This document shows, in pieces, positions 1 to 8,882 of a stretch of 64,000 bases of DNA. The translations under genes were made by a program, and so were the position numbers. The stretch spans positions 1-64,000 of the forward strand of contig JACJYC010000009.1 in the NCBI GenBank assembly GCA_020636325.1. The letters run 5' to 3'. Origin of the DNA: Lewinellaceae bacterium (GTDB lineage Bacteria; Bacteroidota; Bacteroidia; Chitinophagales; Saprospiraceae). Each line of letters starts with the position of its first letter. Positions within the stretch are counted from its first letter, which is position 1. Under the pieces are notes generated by a model. That model was not told the DNA's origin. It did no database searches and saw only the letters and a program-made list of their open reading frames with translations.

Positions 1-1225
1 CGGAGTTGGCCTGAAGGGAGATCACCAGTTCGTCCGTCACGGCATTCGGGGCAAAGGTGATGCTGTTGAGCCGGCCGCCCGGTGGTGGCGTCAGGGCGGT
101 GGGATCGGAGTTGATTTTGCCGACACCGGCCCAGGTCGTCACGATTTCCGGCACATCGGCGACTTCCGTCACGAACCCGCCGTAGGCATAGGGTACGGCG
201 TATTCATTGGCGTTGTACTCCTCCGATTCGTTCAGGGCGTCGGCATCCGGGGAAGTTGCCGACGGGATATGCACCCACGACAAGCGGTTGCAGTTTTCAA
301 AATAATTATCCAGTTCAGTGGCCGTCCCGCCTTCGGAGACCTTCCCGAAAATCGGCTTTTTGGTGTCTTTAAAATAATTCCTTTCCGCAACGGCTTCCGA
401 TTGGATCCTCACATTGAGCCCATTCTCGCAATTGACGATATAGTTATTCAGCAAATGCAGTTTTCCGTACCGCTGCAATGGGATCCTGGAGGAAATATTG
501 TCAAAATAATTGTGGTGCATCGTTGTTTTCCGGTCATAATTGTCGGAGTTGCCCGAACCGGACAAACACCCTTTGTGATGGTCGTGGAAATAACACCAGG
601 ATATGGTAATGTACTGGCAATCGTTCTTGATATCGATTAGCCCGTCGTACCGGTCGGCATCCGTCATGACCGCCGGATCCTCGTTGTAAAATTCGCAATG
701 GTCGATCCAGATATTCCTGGTCATGCGCTCCGCCTCAGGGATGGAGCTCAGGTCGGCGGAAATGGACAGGATATCGGGGTCGCTGTTGGTGCCCAGGATT
801 TTAACCTCGGAACCGGAAAGGTCGACCGGCACGTCTTTCATCGTGAATTTTATATTCCGGAGAATGATATTGTGCTGCGAATTGATCACGATGCTGATCT
901 GGTTGATGAATCCGCTGGAACCTACCCCCAGGAGCGTTTTATTGGAGGCCATTTTAATCACCCGCCTGACCGGTGCGCCGGGGTTGGACGCGTCCGGATT
1001 GGACCCCGTAAATTCGCGGTCGATCAGAATGATGTATGGCTGCGTGGCGGTACAATAGGCATTCAACTCGTCGAAGGTTGCGGGGGTGACGATCTCACCG
1101 CCCAGTCCGCCGGTAGTCCCGCCGTTCATGGCGGCAAACCCGATCAGAGAAAAGTCGGGCGTCTGCGCATGGGAAAATCCCGGTATCAGCAGTAAGCTGA
1201 GTATAGAAAGTATCGTTTTCATCAT
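1..1225 (-). CDS. Pectate lyase family 1 (PL1) protein, 3' end cut by window edge
   Basis: Secreted polysaccharide lyase that would cleave pectate or a related uronate polymer by beta-elimination. Translating from the ATG at 1225 gives a signal peptide (residues 1-20, ending SHAQ), a TGGLGGE segment at 38-44, the PL1 hallmark IWIDHC at 172-177 and the RIPLQRYGKLH motif at 247-257 followed by NN, which carries the catalytic arginine region. The frame stays open to base 1, so at least 408 residues are present and the C-terminus is missing; a T9SS domain beyond the edge is possible but unseen. The start overlaps the stop of the upstream GH92 gene (ATGA), so the two are probably translationally coupled. 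Family assignment is confident; exact substrate is not. Confidence 0.9.
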   Translation of the reverse strand, partial: MMKTILSILSLLLIPGFSHAQTPDFSLIGFAAMNGGTTGGLGGEIVTPATFDELNAYCTATQPYIILIDREFTGSNPDASNPGAPVRRVIKMASNKTLLGVGSSGFINQISIVINSQHNIILRNIKFTMKDVPVDLSGSEVKILGTNSDPDILSISADLSSIPEAERMTRNIWIDHCEFYNEDPAVMTDADRYDGLIDIKNDCQYITISWCYFHDHHKGCLSGSGNSDNYDRKTTMHHNYFDNISSRIPLQRYGKLHLLNNYIVNCENGLNVRIQSEAVAERNYFKDTKKPIFGKVSEGGTATELDNYFENCNRLSWVHIPSATSPDADALNESEEYNANEYAVPYAYGGFVTEVADVPEIVTTWAGVGKINSDPTALTPPPGGRLNSITFAPNAVTDELVISLQANS

Positions 1226-4134
1226 TCCACAATGACTTCATCAATGAACAAATGCGAGGGGTTGCCCGCACTTTCGTGCGACAGTGGTAAGATCCCCCCC
1301 GTTTTGGCCTTTACCCTGACGTAGCGGGCTTTGGCTTTTACCTGGGCTTCCAGAAACTGCACCTCCGGGCCGGGCGCCTCCTTGCCGATCTTGTTTTTTA
1401 CAGTTGTCAACGCCGTAAAATGGACGCCGTCGTCGCTGGTCTCAAACGTCACACTTTCGGGGTAGATGATCCATGGGCTGACATCCTGCAAAACATGGAT
1501 GCCCACCCTTTTGACCGGCCGTTCGGTTTTCAGGTCGATGACGGCTTCGAAATCCTGGTCGTAATAGCTTTGCCATTGTCCGGTTTTCCAGTTTTCGGTG
1601 CCCAGGATGCCGTCGATCAGCGCTTCCTTGCCGCCGGCGGTGTACATGGGGTGCACCTTGCTGATGACGTCGATGGTCCGGTCGTCCGGGATCGCATAAA
1701 ATTGCTGTTTTACGACCGGCGATTTTGACGAACCTCTGGCGACATAAGCCCGGACCAGCGCGCTTTTCTCAATGACAAACGGCCGGGTATACTTTTTAAA
1801 TCCCGCATCATTGACCGCGTAAAAAATACCGGCGTCGGGATAAATGGACCGGATAACAACCCGCAGGGTATCCTTGAATTTGAATCGCTCCATATCAAAG
1901 AAAGGGACCGCCGTAAAATCGCCGGCATCGATGGCGGTATGCGGCATTTGATCGTCAGCCGTACCCCGGTCGAGGTTGGGCTTGTCCGACAGCCCAAAGG
2001 TCAGGCTGCCGCCGTCGGCCAGGTCTTCGTGCCGGATGAAGGTCTCATTTTCAGGGGCGCCGTTCAGCATCAGGCTATTGACGTAGATCCGGTCAGGAGT
2101 TTTATCGAGGGCTTTTATGGTGAAGGTTTTGCCGTTTTCCAGGTGGATCTTCACCTCGTCAAACAGCGGTGTCCCGATGGCGTATTGCCCGCTGCCCGGC
2201 GTAACCGGGTACAGGCCCATGGCGCTCCACACAAACCAGGCGCTCATCTGGCCGCAATCCTCGTTGCCGATCAGGCCGTCCGGGTTATTGGGGTAAAATT
2301 CCGTGCAGATCCTGTGAACGATCTCCTGCGTGCGCCAGGGTTTGCCCACATAGTCGAACAGGTAGGCCATGTGGTGGCTGGGTTCGTTGCCGTGGGCGTA
2401 TTGACCGATCAGGCCCGTCACGTCGCTTTGTTCGCGGCCGCTGAGTTTTTCACTGGTGGTAAACAATTCTTCGAGCTTTTGCGCTGTTTTTTCCCGGCCG
2501 CCGTACAATTTGATCAGCCCGTCCAGGTCCTGCTGGGCGGTGAAGGAGTAATGCCAGGCATTGCCTTCGGTATAGAAATTGTTGACCTCGCCCGGCTGAA
2601 AGGGAGCGTACCAGAAGGCCTGGACTTTGCCGCGGATGAACCCGGTCCGGGTGTCAAACAGGTTCTTGTAGTTTTGGGCCAGTCGCGCGTATTTTTTGCT
2701 GACGGCCGGGTTGCCGGTCATTCTTGCAAATTCGGAAATGCACCAGTCGTCGTAGGCATATTCCACGGTTTTGGAGGCGCTTTCGTGGTCCACATCATTG
2801 CTGACATAGCCCTGGTCGATGAATTGACGGTGGCCGAACCGGTCGCTTTCCGCGTAGTCGGTCATGGCGGTCAGGGCCAGTTTGGGGTCAAAATCGCGGA
2901 TGCCCTTTTGCCAGGCGTCGACGATGACCGGGACGGCGTGGTAGCCGATCATGCAGAAGGTCTCGTTGCCGCTGAGTTCCCAAACGGGCAGCATTCCGCC
3001 TTGCTGATGCTGTACCAGAAACGTGTTGATCCAGTCGTTGGTGCGGGCGCGGTTGATGACGGTGTGCAGCGGATGCAGCGCCCGGTGGGTGTCCCAAAGG
3101 GAAAAAACGGAATAGTTGGTGAAATCCGCTGCTTTGTGCACCTGGAGGTCCGTACCCCGGTATTCCCCGTTTACATCGGTATAGACATTGGGACTCAGGC
3201 AGGCGTGGTAGAGCGCCGTATAAAAGGCGATCTGCTGATCCCTGGCGCCGCCGGTTATCTCGATTTTTCCCAACTCCTCGTTCCAGGCTTTCCGGGCTTG
3301 CTGCCTGACCTTTTCAAAATCAAAATCCTGGATTTCTGTATCCAGGTTCAGTTTGGCATTGTCCATGCTGACCCCCGAAATCCCGATTTTCAGCCTTAAT
3401 TGCTTGTCGGCGCCCAGATCAAAACCGAAATAGGACTTGATGTTCAACCCGGTGGCGGCCCGCACGCCTTGCTGCAAGGTATCATTGAGCGCAATGCCGT
3501 AGCTTTTGATGGGCTTTTCGAACCGGATATAAAAATACACCACCTGGTTCTGGGCCCAGCTCCGGCTTCTGCGCATGCCCCTGACCTCATGGTCGTTCAC
3601 GATTTCGAGAGCGGATTCCAGCACCTTATCCCGATGCTTGAGGTCGAGCAGTATCTTTCCATCGCCGGCCTGCTCAAATGTGTATTCGTGCATGCCCGAC
3701 CGGGTGGCGGTCGTCAGGCGGGCATGTATGTTTTGCCGGAGCAATTGCACTTCGTAATATCCGGGGGAGGCTTTTTCCTGTTGGTGAGAAAACGCGGAAA
3801 GGTATTCCGTGTTGCGCCACTTTACATCGCCGGTAAAGGGCATCACCAGGATATCGCAGTAGTCGGCAATGCCCGTGCCGCTGAGGTGGGTATGCGAAAA
3901 ACCGTACATGAGCGAATCGGAATAATGATAACCCCCGCAGCCGTCCCAACCCTCAAGTCGGGTATCGGGGCTGAGCTGCATCATGCCGAAGGGCATGCTC
4001 GCGCCGGGGTAGGTATGCCCGTGGCCGCCCGTGCCGATAAAGGGATTGACCAGGGCGGCGTAGTCGGTTTGGCCGCTGACCGAAGCAAGATGTAAAGTGA
4101 ATGCAAGGAAGAAAAAGACCCCTTTCGAGTGCAT
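1222..4134 (-). CDS. GH92 alpha-mannosidase with C-terminal CHB_HEX and F5/8-type C domains
   Basis: Exo-acting, calcium-dependent alpha-mannosidase of glycoside hydrolase family 92, predicted periplasmic or surface exposed. The ATG at 4134 gives a signal peptide (MHSKGVFFFLAF..., cleaved near SVSGQ) followed directly by the family's N-terminal signature (VNPFIGTGGHGHTYPGAS, PFGM); longer in-frame starts would add an unrelated 49-residue leader, so they were rejected. The NEDCGQMSAW and GLYPVTPGSGQY segments are typical GH92 catalytic-domain motifs. After the catalytic part comes a chitobiase/hexosaminidase C-terminal-like stretch (FKDTLRVVIRS...), then a discoidin-like carbohydrate-binding domain reaching the C-terminus. 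About 970 residues. It forms an operon with the pectate lyase gene (4-base overlap). Confidence 0.93.
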   Translation of the reverse strand: MHSKGVFFFLAFTLHLASVSGQTDYAALVNPFIGTGGHGHTYPGASMPFGMMQLSPDTRLEGWDGCGGYHYSDSLMYGFSHTHLSGTGIADYCDILVMPFTGDVKWRNTEYLSAFSHQQEKASPGYYEVQLLRQNIHARLTTATRSGMHEYTFEQAGDGKILLDLKHRDKVLESALEIVNDHEVRGMRRSRSWAQNQVVYFYIRFEKPIKSYGIALNDTLQQGVRAATGLNIKSYFGFDLGADKQLRLKIGISGVSMDNAKLNLDTEIQDFDFEKVRQQARKAWNEELGKIEITGGARDQQIAFYTALYHACLSPNVYTDVNGEYRGTDLQVHKAADFTNYSVFSLWDTHRALHPLHTVINRARTNDWINTFLVQHQQGGMLPVWELSGNETFCMIGYHAVPVIVDAWQKGIRDFDPKLALTAMTDYAESDRFGHRQFIDQGYVSNDVDHESASKTVEYAYDDWCISEFARMTGNPAVSKKYARLAQNYKNLFDTRTGFIRGKVQAFWYAPFQPGEVNNFYTEGNAWHYSFTAQQDLDGLIKLYGGREKTAQKLEELFTTSEKLSGREQSDVTGLIGQYAHGNEPSHHMAYLFDYVGKPWRTQEIVHRICTEFYPNNPDGLIGNEDCGQMSAWFVWSAMGLYPVTPGSGQYAIGTPLFDEVKIHLENGKTFTIKALDKTPDRIYVNSLMLNGAPENETFIRHEDLADGGSLTFGLSDKPNLDRGTADDQMPHTAIDAGDFTAVPFFDMERFKFKDTLRVVIRSIYPDAGIFYAVNDAGFKKYTRPFVIEKSALVRAYVARGSSKSPVVKQQFYAIPDDRTIDVISKVHPMYTAGGKEALIDGILGTENWKTGQWQSYYDQDFEAVIDLKTERPVKRVGIHVLQDVSPWIIYPESVTFETSDDGVHFTALTTVKNKIGKEAPGPEVQFLEAQVKAKARYVRVKAKTGGILPLSHESAGNPSHLFIDEVIVE

Positions 4135-4192
4135 ATAGCGATGTTTTGAACATACAAACTTAGGGAATGCATTTGGATTTCGGGGTATGGCC

Positions 4193-4214
4193 CGGATTCT
4201 TAAGCCCGCAGGGA
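4193..4214 (+). repeat. Left copy of a perfect 22-base direct repeat flanking the ATPase/PIN island
   Basis: Begins CGGATTCTTAAGCC and ends GCAGGGA. It is identical over 22 bases and in the same orientation as 6434-6455; flanking bases do not match. This copy sits 59 bases upstream of the GH92 start. It may be a target-site or attachment-type duplication, or a member of a dispersed repeat family. Confidence 0.85.
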
Positions 4215-4296
4215 TTGAGAAGCCTGGAAGGGAAAGAGGCAACATTTTAGGGTAGCCGCATCGAGGGGGAGCCGCTCGCAACGGGTTTTGATTGAT

Positions 4297-4515
4297 GAAT
4301 GATGACTATTGATTGATGATTGTTGAAGTGGGAAACCAACGGGTGTAAATCCATATAACGGACGCTACCATCAACAATCAGATATCATGTAATCGGGTAT
4401 CATCGATCAGTAAACTTCCGGCTGACCAATCGCGAATAGGTTTTGAATGATGACTGGTAATTGATGATTTTTGATGTTGGAGACCAACGGGCGAAAATCT
4501 CTGAAACGGGCGCAG
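4297..4515 (+). repeat. Imperfect direct duplication, two copies about 148 bases apart
   Basis: Copy one (about 4297-4375) and copy two (about 4445-4515) share GAATGATGACT, then ATTGATGAT, then CCAACGGG and an AAATC block in the same order. The TGATGAT-rich part resembles the heptamer arrays seen elsewhere in the window. Function unknown. Confidence 0.55.
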
Positions 4516-4541
4516 CCGCTGGCGAACGGGTCAAAAAGCAA

Positions 4542-5006
4542 TCAGTGGTTACATTCATAGCCTTGTAAGTGGTTATCTAAAGCCCATATTTTGACCACAT
4601 AAGCCCTAAACCTTTTGCATTGTTCCTCCCATTGTTTAATAATGACATGGTCTCCAAGGCCAACTCTTTTTTGAGCGGAGTAAGGAAAACTATCCATCCA
4701 TTCTATCAGATCTTTATGTTCGGGAAATCGCAAAGTCTTCCATGGAGCATCTCCATTAATTGAATCTGATACGGTTTTCTTTAATTTTTCGGCAAACTGT
4801 AATCGTTGACCATCATTATTGATATGTGCAATATGATTACCTGTTTCTAAAATAGAAGTAAAAGGTAATAGAAAAGTATCTACTCTCTTGATCCTAAGCC
4901 TAAAATTTCTCAATACCTCATCTCTGTTTTGGTTGTATTGAGGCACATCCAATACATTGAGCAGAATGGAGGTGTCTATAATCCATATTGTTGGTTTCTC
5001 CACCAC
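4542..5006 (-). CDS. PIN-domain protein, predicted RNase partner of the adjacent ATPase
   Basis: 154 residues, starting with GTG at 5006 (a second GTG at 5003; no ATG upstream after the neighbour's stop). The fold looks like a PIN nuclease: strand plus DTS at D11 (IWIIDTSILL), acidic E54 in SILETGNHI, D119 in GLGDHVII and D144 in ALDNHLQGY, which would supply the four metal-binding acids. It begins 9 bases after the ATPase stop, so co-expression is very likely. AT-rich codon use differs from GC-rich neighbours. By analogy with ATPase-nuclease pairs (PARIS, Septu, Gabija), the ATPase may sense a trigger and license RNA cleavage; that is inference. No VapB-like antitoxin gene is present, so a classical VapBC module is unlikely. 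Confidence 0.7.
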   Translation of the reverse strand: MVEKPTIWIIDTSILLNVLDVPQYNQNRDEVLRNFRLRIKRVDTFLLPFTSILETGNHIAHINNDGQRLQFAEKLKKTVSDSINGDAPWKTLRFPEHKDLIEWMDSFPYSAQKRVGLGDHVIIKQWEEQCKRFRAYVVKIWALDNHLQGYECNH

Positions 5007-5015
5007 TTCAATGTA

Positions 5016-6326
5016 TTAGTTTAATGTTTCCAGCCATTGCAGGGCTTTTTGTTTTTCAGCAACAGCGTCGGGAGCGCGCTTGACAAAGTGGTCAATGATT
5101 CCCTTCGTCAGCAAGTCACCTAATGTTCCTCTGGAAATCAATTCAGGATATTTGGGCAAGTCTTCCAAGGCGATCAGCTCGCTCCATCCATTATCAGGAT
5201 TTCTAAAGCAAAACGTAACACTCGGGATTGCTTCATCCGGCAAAGCATCCAACAGGGCCGGATTATGGCTACTTATCAGGATTACCAATTGCTTTTCCTG
5301 AGCGACCTTATTGATTGACTGCAATAATCGGGCAGCGCGACTTGGATGAATCCCATTATCTACTTCCTCAATGATCACCATGCTTCCAGGTTTAGCTGAA
5401 AGCAATGCAGCTGCTAAAGCCAGTACTCTTAGGGTGCCATCGGACAATAAGCTTGCATCGCATTTGCTTTGTTTACCCCCGAATGTTTCTGTTAGTTGGA
5501 TCATTACCTCTCCTCTCGGCCCTTTTAGGAATTCGATATCAGTGATTTGCTGCTCAGGCAGGCTGCCAATAAAGTCCAGTAATATCTTTTTATTTTGGGA
5601 TTGGCTTTCAGTATCATTCCACAGATGATACAAAACTGCGGAAAGGTTGCTTCCATTCCCCGATAGACTTTTCTCAGATAAAAAACTGTAGTCGCGCATT
5701 TTTTGTGGAACCGGATCAAGAAACAAGATGCCTGCCAGGTGTTCTTCAAATTTTTTTGATACTTCCGGAATGATACGGGTGGCCTTTGCATGGCCGTCGG
5801 AAAAGCGGGCAGGGCTTTCCAGTTGAAGGAATATGCCCATTTGATCCGTACAGGGTATTTGAGGTTTTTTCCCTCCCCGGGCAAAGTTGTTGTACTCTAC
5901 ACTAATCTGTGTGTTACTGCCTTCAGTAGGGCCGGTGGTACGATAAAGATTATTATAACCTTCAGATTTCGGATTGTATACCGTTTCCTGTTCAATATGC
6001 AATTCATTATCATCACGCAGCCCGATTTCAATCTCCAGCGTATTGAATCCTGATTGAGTTTCAAGGGAACAACCCAATCCAAATTTGCTATTCCCACGCC
6101 GAAACAAATCCGGGATTCTTCCGCGTACCACCCTGTCATTCTCATTTACATGATGCTGAAGCGCAGAAAGTTTTTGCCCCTGCGCAAGCCAGTTTAAAAA
6201 CCGGATAGCCTCCAAAAAATTACTTTTGCCGGAAGCATTTGCGCCTGCCAAAACGGTGAGCGGGGCCAATTTAAGTTCTGCCTGTTTATAACTCTTGAAA
6301 TCCCGGATACTTATCTTTTTTATCAT
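5016..6326 (-). CDS. AAA family ATPase (SMC/ABC-like, AAA_15/AAA_21 type)
   Basis: 436-residue cytosolic ATPase. Opens with KKISIRDFKSYKQAEL, the typical RecF/SMC-like first strand, then Walker A GANASGKS (28-35), ABC signature-like LLSDGTLR (293-300), Walker B SMVIIEE (315-321), a D-loop DNGIHPSR and the switch histidine in ISSHNP (354). No TOPRIM domain is visible after the ATPase core, so it is not a full OLD/GajA nuclease; the nuclease is presumably the PIN protein encoded 9 bases downstream. Base composition is clearly lower in GC than the flanking genes (one sampled line, 5641-5700, is 25/60 GC against 39/60 for 2821-2880), suggesting acquisition. Similar ATPases drive PARIS, Septu and other anti-phage systems; function here is inferred. 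Confidence 0.82.
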   Translation of the reverse strand: MIKKISIRDFKSYKQAELKLAPLTVLAGANASGKSNFLEAIRFLNWLAQGQKLSALQHHVNENDRVVRGRIPDLFRRGNSKFGLGCSLETQSGFNTLEIEIGLRDDNELHIEQETVYNPKSEGYNNLYRTTGPTEGSNTQISVEYNNFARGGKKPQIPCTDQMGIFLQLESPARFSDGHAKATRIIPEVSKKFEEHLAGILFLDPVPQKMRDYSFLSEKSLSGNGSNLSAVLYHLWNDTESQSQNKKILLDFIGSLPEQQITDIEFLKGPRGEVMIQLTETFGGKQSKCDASLLSDGTLRVLALAAALLSAKPGSMVIIEEVDNGIHPSRAARLLQSINKVAQEKQLVILISSHNPALLDALPDEAIPSVTFCFRNPDNGWSELIALEDLPKYPELISRGTLGDLLTKGIIDHFVKRAPDAVAEKQKALQWLETLN

Positions 6327-6481
6327 GTTCCGTATTGCTTAGTCCTGACCAAAGATATTAAATTTAATCTACTTTCAGATTGTTTTTAACGGCTTCCGCC
6401 CCGTTAGAACTACTTGTCTCGCTGCTCAAGGTACGGATTCTTAAGCCCGCAGGGACAGGAACCCCCTCGCGAACAGCTTAT
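6327..6481. other. Short intergenic gap with right-hand repeat
   Basis: 155 bases between the M20 peptidase stop and the ATPase start. Contains the right copy of the 22-base repeat. No gene or clear terminator seen. Confidence 0.6.
6434..6455 (+). repeat. Right copy of the 22-base direct repeat
   Basis: Identical to 4193-4214, same orientation, 2241 bases away; it lies 26 bases from the end of the M20 peptidase gene. Together the copies bracket exactly the low-GC ATPase/PIN pair. Confidence 0.85.
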
Positions 6482-7948
6482 TTATTGCGTGCTGTTCACG
6501 ATCAATTGCCCATAGAACCGAAGCAGATCCTGATATCCATCCACGCTGATCCTTTCGTTGATGCCGTGGATCCGGCTCAGGTCGGCCTTGGTGAGGCGGA
6601 CGGGGGTGAAGCGATAAACGGCATCCGACAGGCCGGTGAAATGGCGGCTGTCGGTTTGGGCGATGACCAGTGCCGGGGAAACCACCGCTTCGGGAAAGAT
6701 CTGGCGGATCGTCTTCTCGATGGCCTGGAATCCGAACGTATTGGTCGGCGAAACCGGCGAAGGCGGGACGGCCCCCGGAAGTATGGTAACGGCTATGCGG
6801 GGTTCGCGGATGGTCTTTTCAACGTACCCGGCTACCGATTCGGGCGTCTCGCCGGGAATGATCCGAAAATTGACCATAGCATAACCGGTGGAAGGCAGGA
6901 CGTTGTTTTTGACACCTGCATGGACGATCGTCGGCGCCGTAGTGGTCCGGACCACCGCGTTGGAACTGGCCGATTGGCTGAACTGCCGGATCAACATCCC
7001 CTTTGTCAGCCAGGTATTGGCAAAAAGCGCCCGGAAGAAAGGCGAGGTCTCCGGACCGGCGTGCTGCAGCAACTCCAGGGTAGGGCCGTCGAGCCTGGCC
7101 GGACACGGGTTTTCATGGAGGCGGTTCAGCGCTTCGCTCAGGATTCCGATGGCTGTTTCGCCCGGCGGCATGGAAGAGTGGCCGCCTTCATCGAGCCTGA
7201 CCTCCAGCCTGAGGGTGGCCTCGCCCTTTTCCGAAGTGCCGATCATGGCCAGCGGGCGGCTCAATCCCGGTAAGGCGCCGTCCAGGATCAGCAAGCCTTC
7301 ATCGAGTACGTATTCGAACCGGATCCCCTGGTTTTTAAAGTAGTCCGCAATCCGGGCAGCGCCGTTCCTGCCGCCCAGCTCCTCGTCATGACCGAAGGAG
7401 AAATAAATGGTCCTTTCCGGCTGGTAGTTCTGTTCCAGCAAGGCATCGGCGGATTCGAGCAGGCCCATTACGTTCAGTTTGTCGTCGAGGGTGCCGCGTC
7501 CCCAGACGAATCCATCCCCGATCTTGCCGCTGAACGGACCTTCCGTCCATTCGTCTATCGTTTCTTTTTCTGTCGGGACGACATCCAGGTGCCCCATCAG
7601 CAGGACCGGCGGCAGCATGGGTTTGGCGCCCGCCCATTTCAGGACCAGGGACGGCGCTGCGACATCGATCCGTTCCATTCGTTCAAAAACCCTGGGAAAG
7701 GTGGTTTGAAGGAAGGTGTCCAGGTTCAGGAACGGCAGGGTGTCCATACGGTCCTCGAAGCTTACCGTTTCAAAGCGAACGGCCCCGGCCAGCCGCTCCG
7801 GCGCTTTTTCATCTGCCGCAGCTCTGGGGACGGGGTCGATGGCCACCTGCATCGAATGGAAGGTATAGGTCTTGAAAATGACGATTGCCAGCACGACAAG
7901 GATCGCCAGAAGCAGGAGGCGGAAAATACGGCGGAAAAATTTTCTCAT
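6482..7948 (-). CDS. M20 family metallopeptidase (carboxypeptidase S / PM20D1-like), membrane anchored
   Basis: Di-zinc amino-acyl hydrolase. Residues 9-26 form an N-terminal membrane anchor, placing the catalytic domain in the periplasm. M20 motifs are intact: GHLDVVP at 119-125 (metal ligands H120), GRGTLDDK at 150-157 (bridging D155), and GHDEELGG at 187-193 (catalytic glutamate and metal ligand), with the later ligand histidine near HGINERI. Length (488) matches the long CPS1/PM20D1-type members rather than short dipeptidases. It is transcribed toward the ATPase island; 234 bases separate it from divergent deoC. Substrate may be small peptides or N-acyl amino acids; not resolvable here. 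Confidence 0.88.
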   Translation of the reverse strand: MRKFFRRIFRLLLLAILVVLAIVIFKTYTFHSMQVAIDPVPRAAADEKAPERLAGAVRFETVSFEDRMDTLPFLNLDTFLQTTFPRVFERMERIDVAAPSLVLKWAGAKPMLPPVLLMGHLDVVPTEKETIDEWTEGPFSGKIGDGFVWGRGTLDDKLNVMGLLESADALLEQNYQPERTIYFSFGHDEELGGRNGAARIADYFKNQGIRFEYVLDEGLLILDGALPGLSRPLAMIGTSEKGEATLRLEVRLDEGGHSSMPPGETAIGILSEALNRLHENPCPARLDGPTLELLQHAGPETSPFFRALFANTWLTKGMLIRQFSQSASSNAVVRTTTAPTIVHAGVKNNVLPSTGYAMVNFRIIPGETPESVAGYVEKTIREPRIAVTILPGAVPPSPVSPTNTFGFQAIEKTIRQIFPEAVVSPALVIAQTDSRHFTGLSDAVYRFTPVRLTKADLSRIHGINERISVDGYQDLLRFYGQLIVNSTQ

Positions 7949-8118
7949 GTTGCGGATTGTTCTACATTCGGAGCCAGGCCACAGTTCAACAAGCCTTTTG
8001 CAATTCGCCCAAGATACGCAAAACTTATTTTCGGGGTTTGTCGGGCAGTAATCCCTTGTTGATCAGTTTTTTAAAAATAAGCCGTTTCGGGGTCAGCCGA
8101 TTGATTGTACAAATGGCC

Positions 8119-8146
8119 TTGCAAAATAAAATTTTTCTCTAAATTG
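8119..8146 (+). promoter_or_regulatory. Candidate Bacteroidota promoter for deoC
   Basis: TTG at 8119-8121 and TAAATTG at 8140-8146 are spaced 18 bases, approximating the -33 TTG / -7 TAnnTTTG pattern. The predicted leader is about 30 bases before the ATG at 8183. The -7 match is imperfect. Confidence 0.35.
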
Positions 8147-8182
8147 CAGCGCTTTTTCCCCTATTAAAGAACGCCAAGTTAT

Positions 8183-8845
8183 ATGCAGCCCATGAGCTTC
8201 GCCAAGTATTTTGATCATACTATTTTAAAAGCTGACTGCAGTCTATCAGATGTACACAAAGCCTGCGACGAGGCCAAACAGCACGACTTTGCTGCTGTTT
8301 GCATTCCGCCCTATTTCGTCAAGGAATCAGCTACCCGCCTTGACGGTTCCAAGATCCACACCGCAACGGTAATCGGTTTTCCTATGGGCTACAGCTCCAC
8401 CCCGTCCAAAGTGGAAGAGATCAAGCGCGCACTCGATGAAGGCGCAGCCGAGCTGGATGTGGTGATCAACCTTTGCGCCGTCAAATCGGCTAACTGGAAT
8501 TACGTTCAAAGCGATATCGACCGGTTGGTGACAGCCGTTCACCTCAAGGGCAAGCTCGTCAAAGTGATCCTGGAAACAGGTTTGCTGACCGAGGCCGAAT
8601 TGAAGAAAGTATGTGACATCTGCCTGTCTGTTCAACCTGATTTCGTAAAAACCTCGACCGGATTCCTGGGCGCCGGGGCTACCCCGGAAATAGTGGCCTA
8701 CCTGCACAAGACAATGGGGGATAAGGTAGCCGTCAAGGCTTCCGGCGGCATCCGGACGCTGGAGCAGGCAGAAGCCATGATCCGTGCAGGCGCCAGGCGG
8801 CTGGGCAGTTCTTCCTCCGTTGCCATCCTCAAGGAGAAAAAATAG
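8183..8845 (+). CDS. deoC: Deoxyribose-phosphate aldolase
   Basis: Cleaves 2-deoxyribose 5-phosphate to glyceraldehyde 3-phosphate and acetaldehyde in deoxynucleoside catabolism. The sequence shows the class I aldolase residues: D92 in ELDVVIN, the Schiff-base lysine K156 in DFVKTSTGF and the proton-relay lysine K185 in AVKASGGIRT, with GAGAT and the phosphate-binding LGSSSS near the C-terminus. 220 residues, usual length. An alternative start is M4 (MSFAKYFDH), which fits the family slightly better. It is followed 37 bases later by a glycosyltransferase gene on the same strand. Uridine kinase and a nucleoside transporter lie about 19 kb away, consistent with nucleoside salvage. Confidence 0.96.
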   Translation: MQPMSFAKYFDHTILKADCSLSDVHKACDEAKQHDFAAVCIPPYFVKESATRLDGSKIHTATVIGFPMGYSSTPSKVEEIKRALDEGAAELDVVINLCAVKSANWNYVQSDIDRLVTAVHLKGKLVKVILETGLLTEAELKKVCDICLSVQPDFVKTSTGFLGAGATPEIVAYLHKTMGDKVAVKASGGIRTLEQAEAMIRAGARRLGSSSSVAILKEKK

Positions 8846-8882
8846 TTCCTGATAAACGACGGTCTTTCCAGGGCCGGATGTT

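Larger units (their letters stand above)
4135..4541. other. Intergenic region between GH92 and the PIN gene
   Basis: No gene is supported. It contains the left copy of the 22-base repeat (4193-4214), then AT-rich sequence with an imperfect duplication (4297-4515). GH92 transcription must start somewhere in this region, but no clear TAnnTTTG element facing left was picked out. Confidence 0.7.

Noticed and set aside
1939..3399. Long plus-strand open frame opposite the GH92 gene
   Set aside because: High-GC third positions of the GH92 gene keep the opposite frame open; the translation is low-complexity and family-free.
4542..5006. VapC toxin of a VapBC module
   Set aside because: No small antitoxin gene precedes or follows; the partner is a large ATPase, so a plain VapBC call is not supported.
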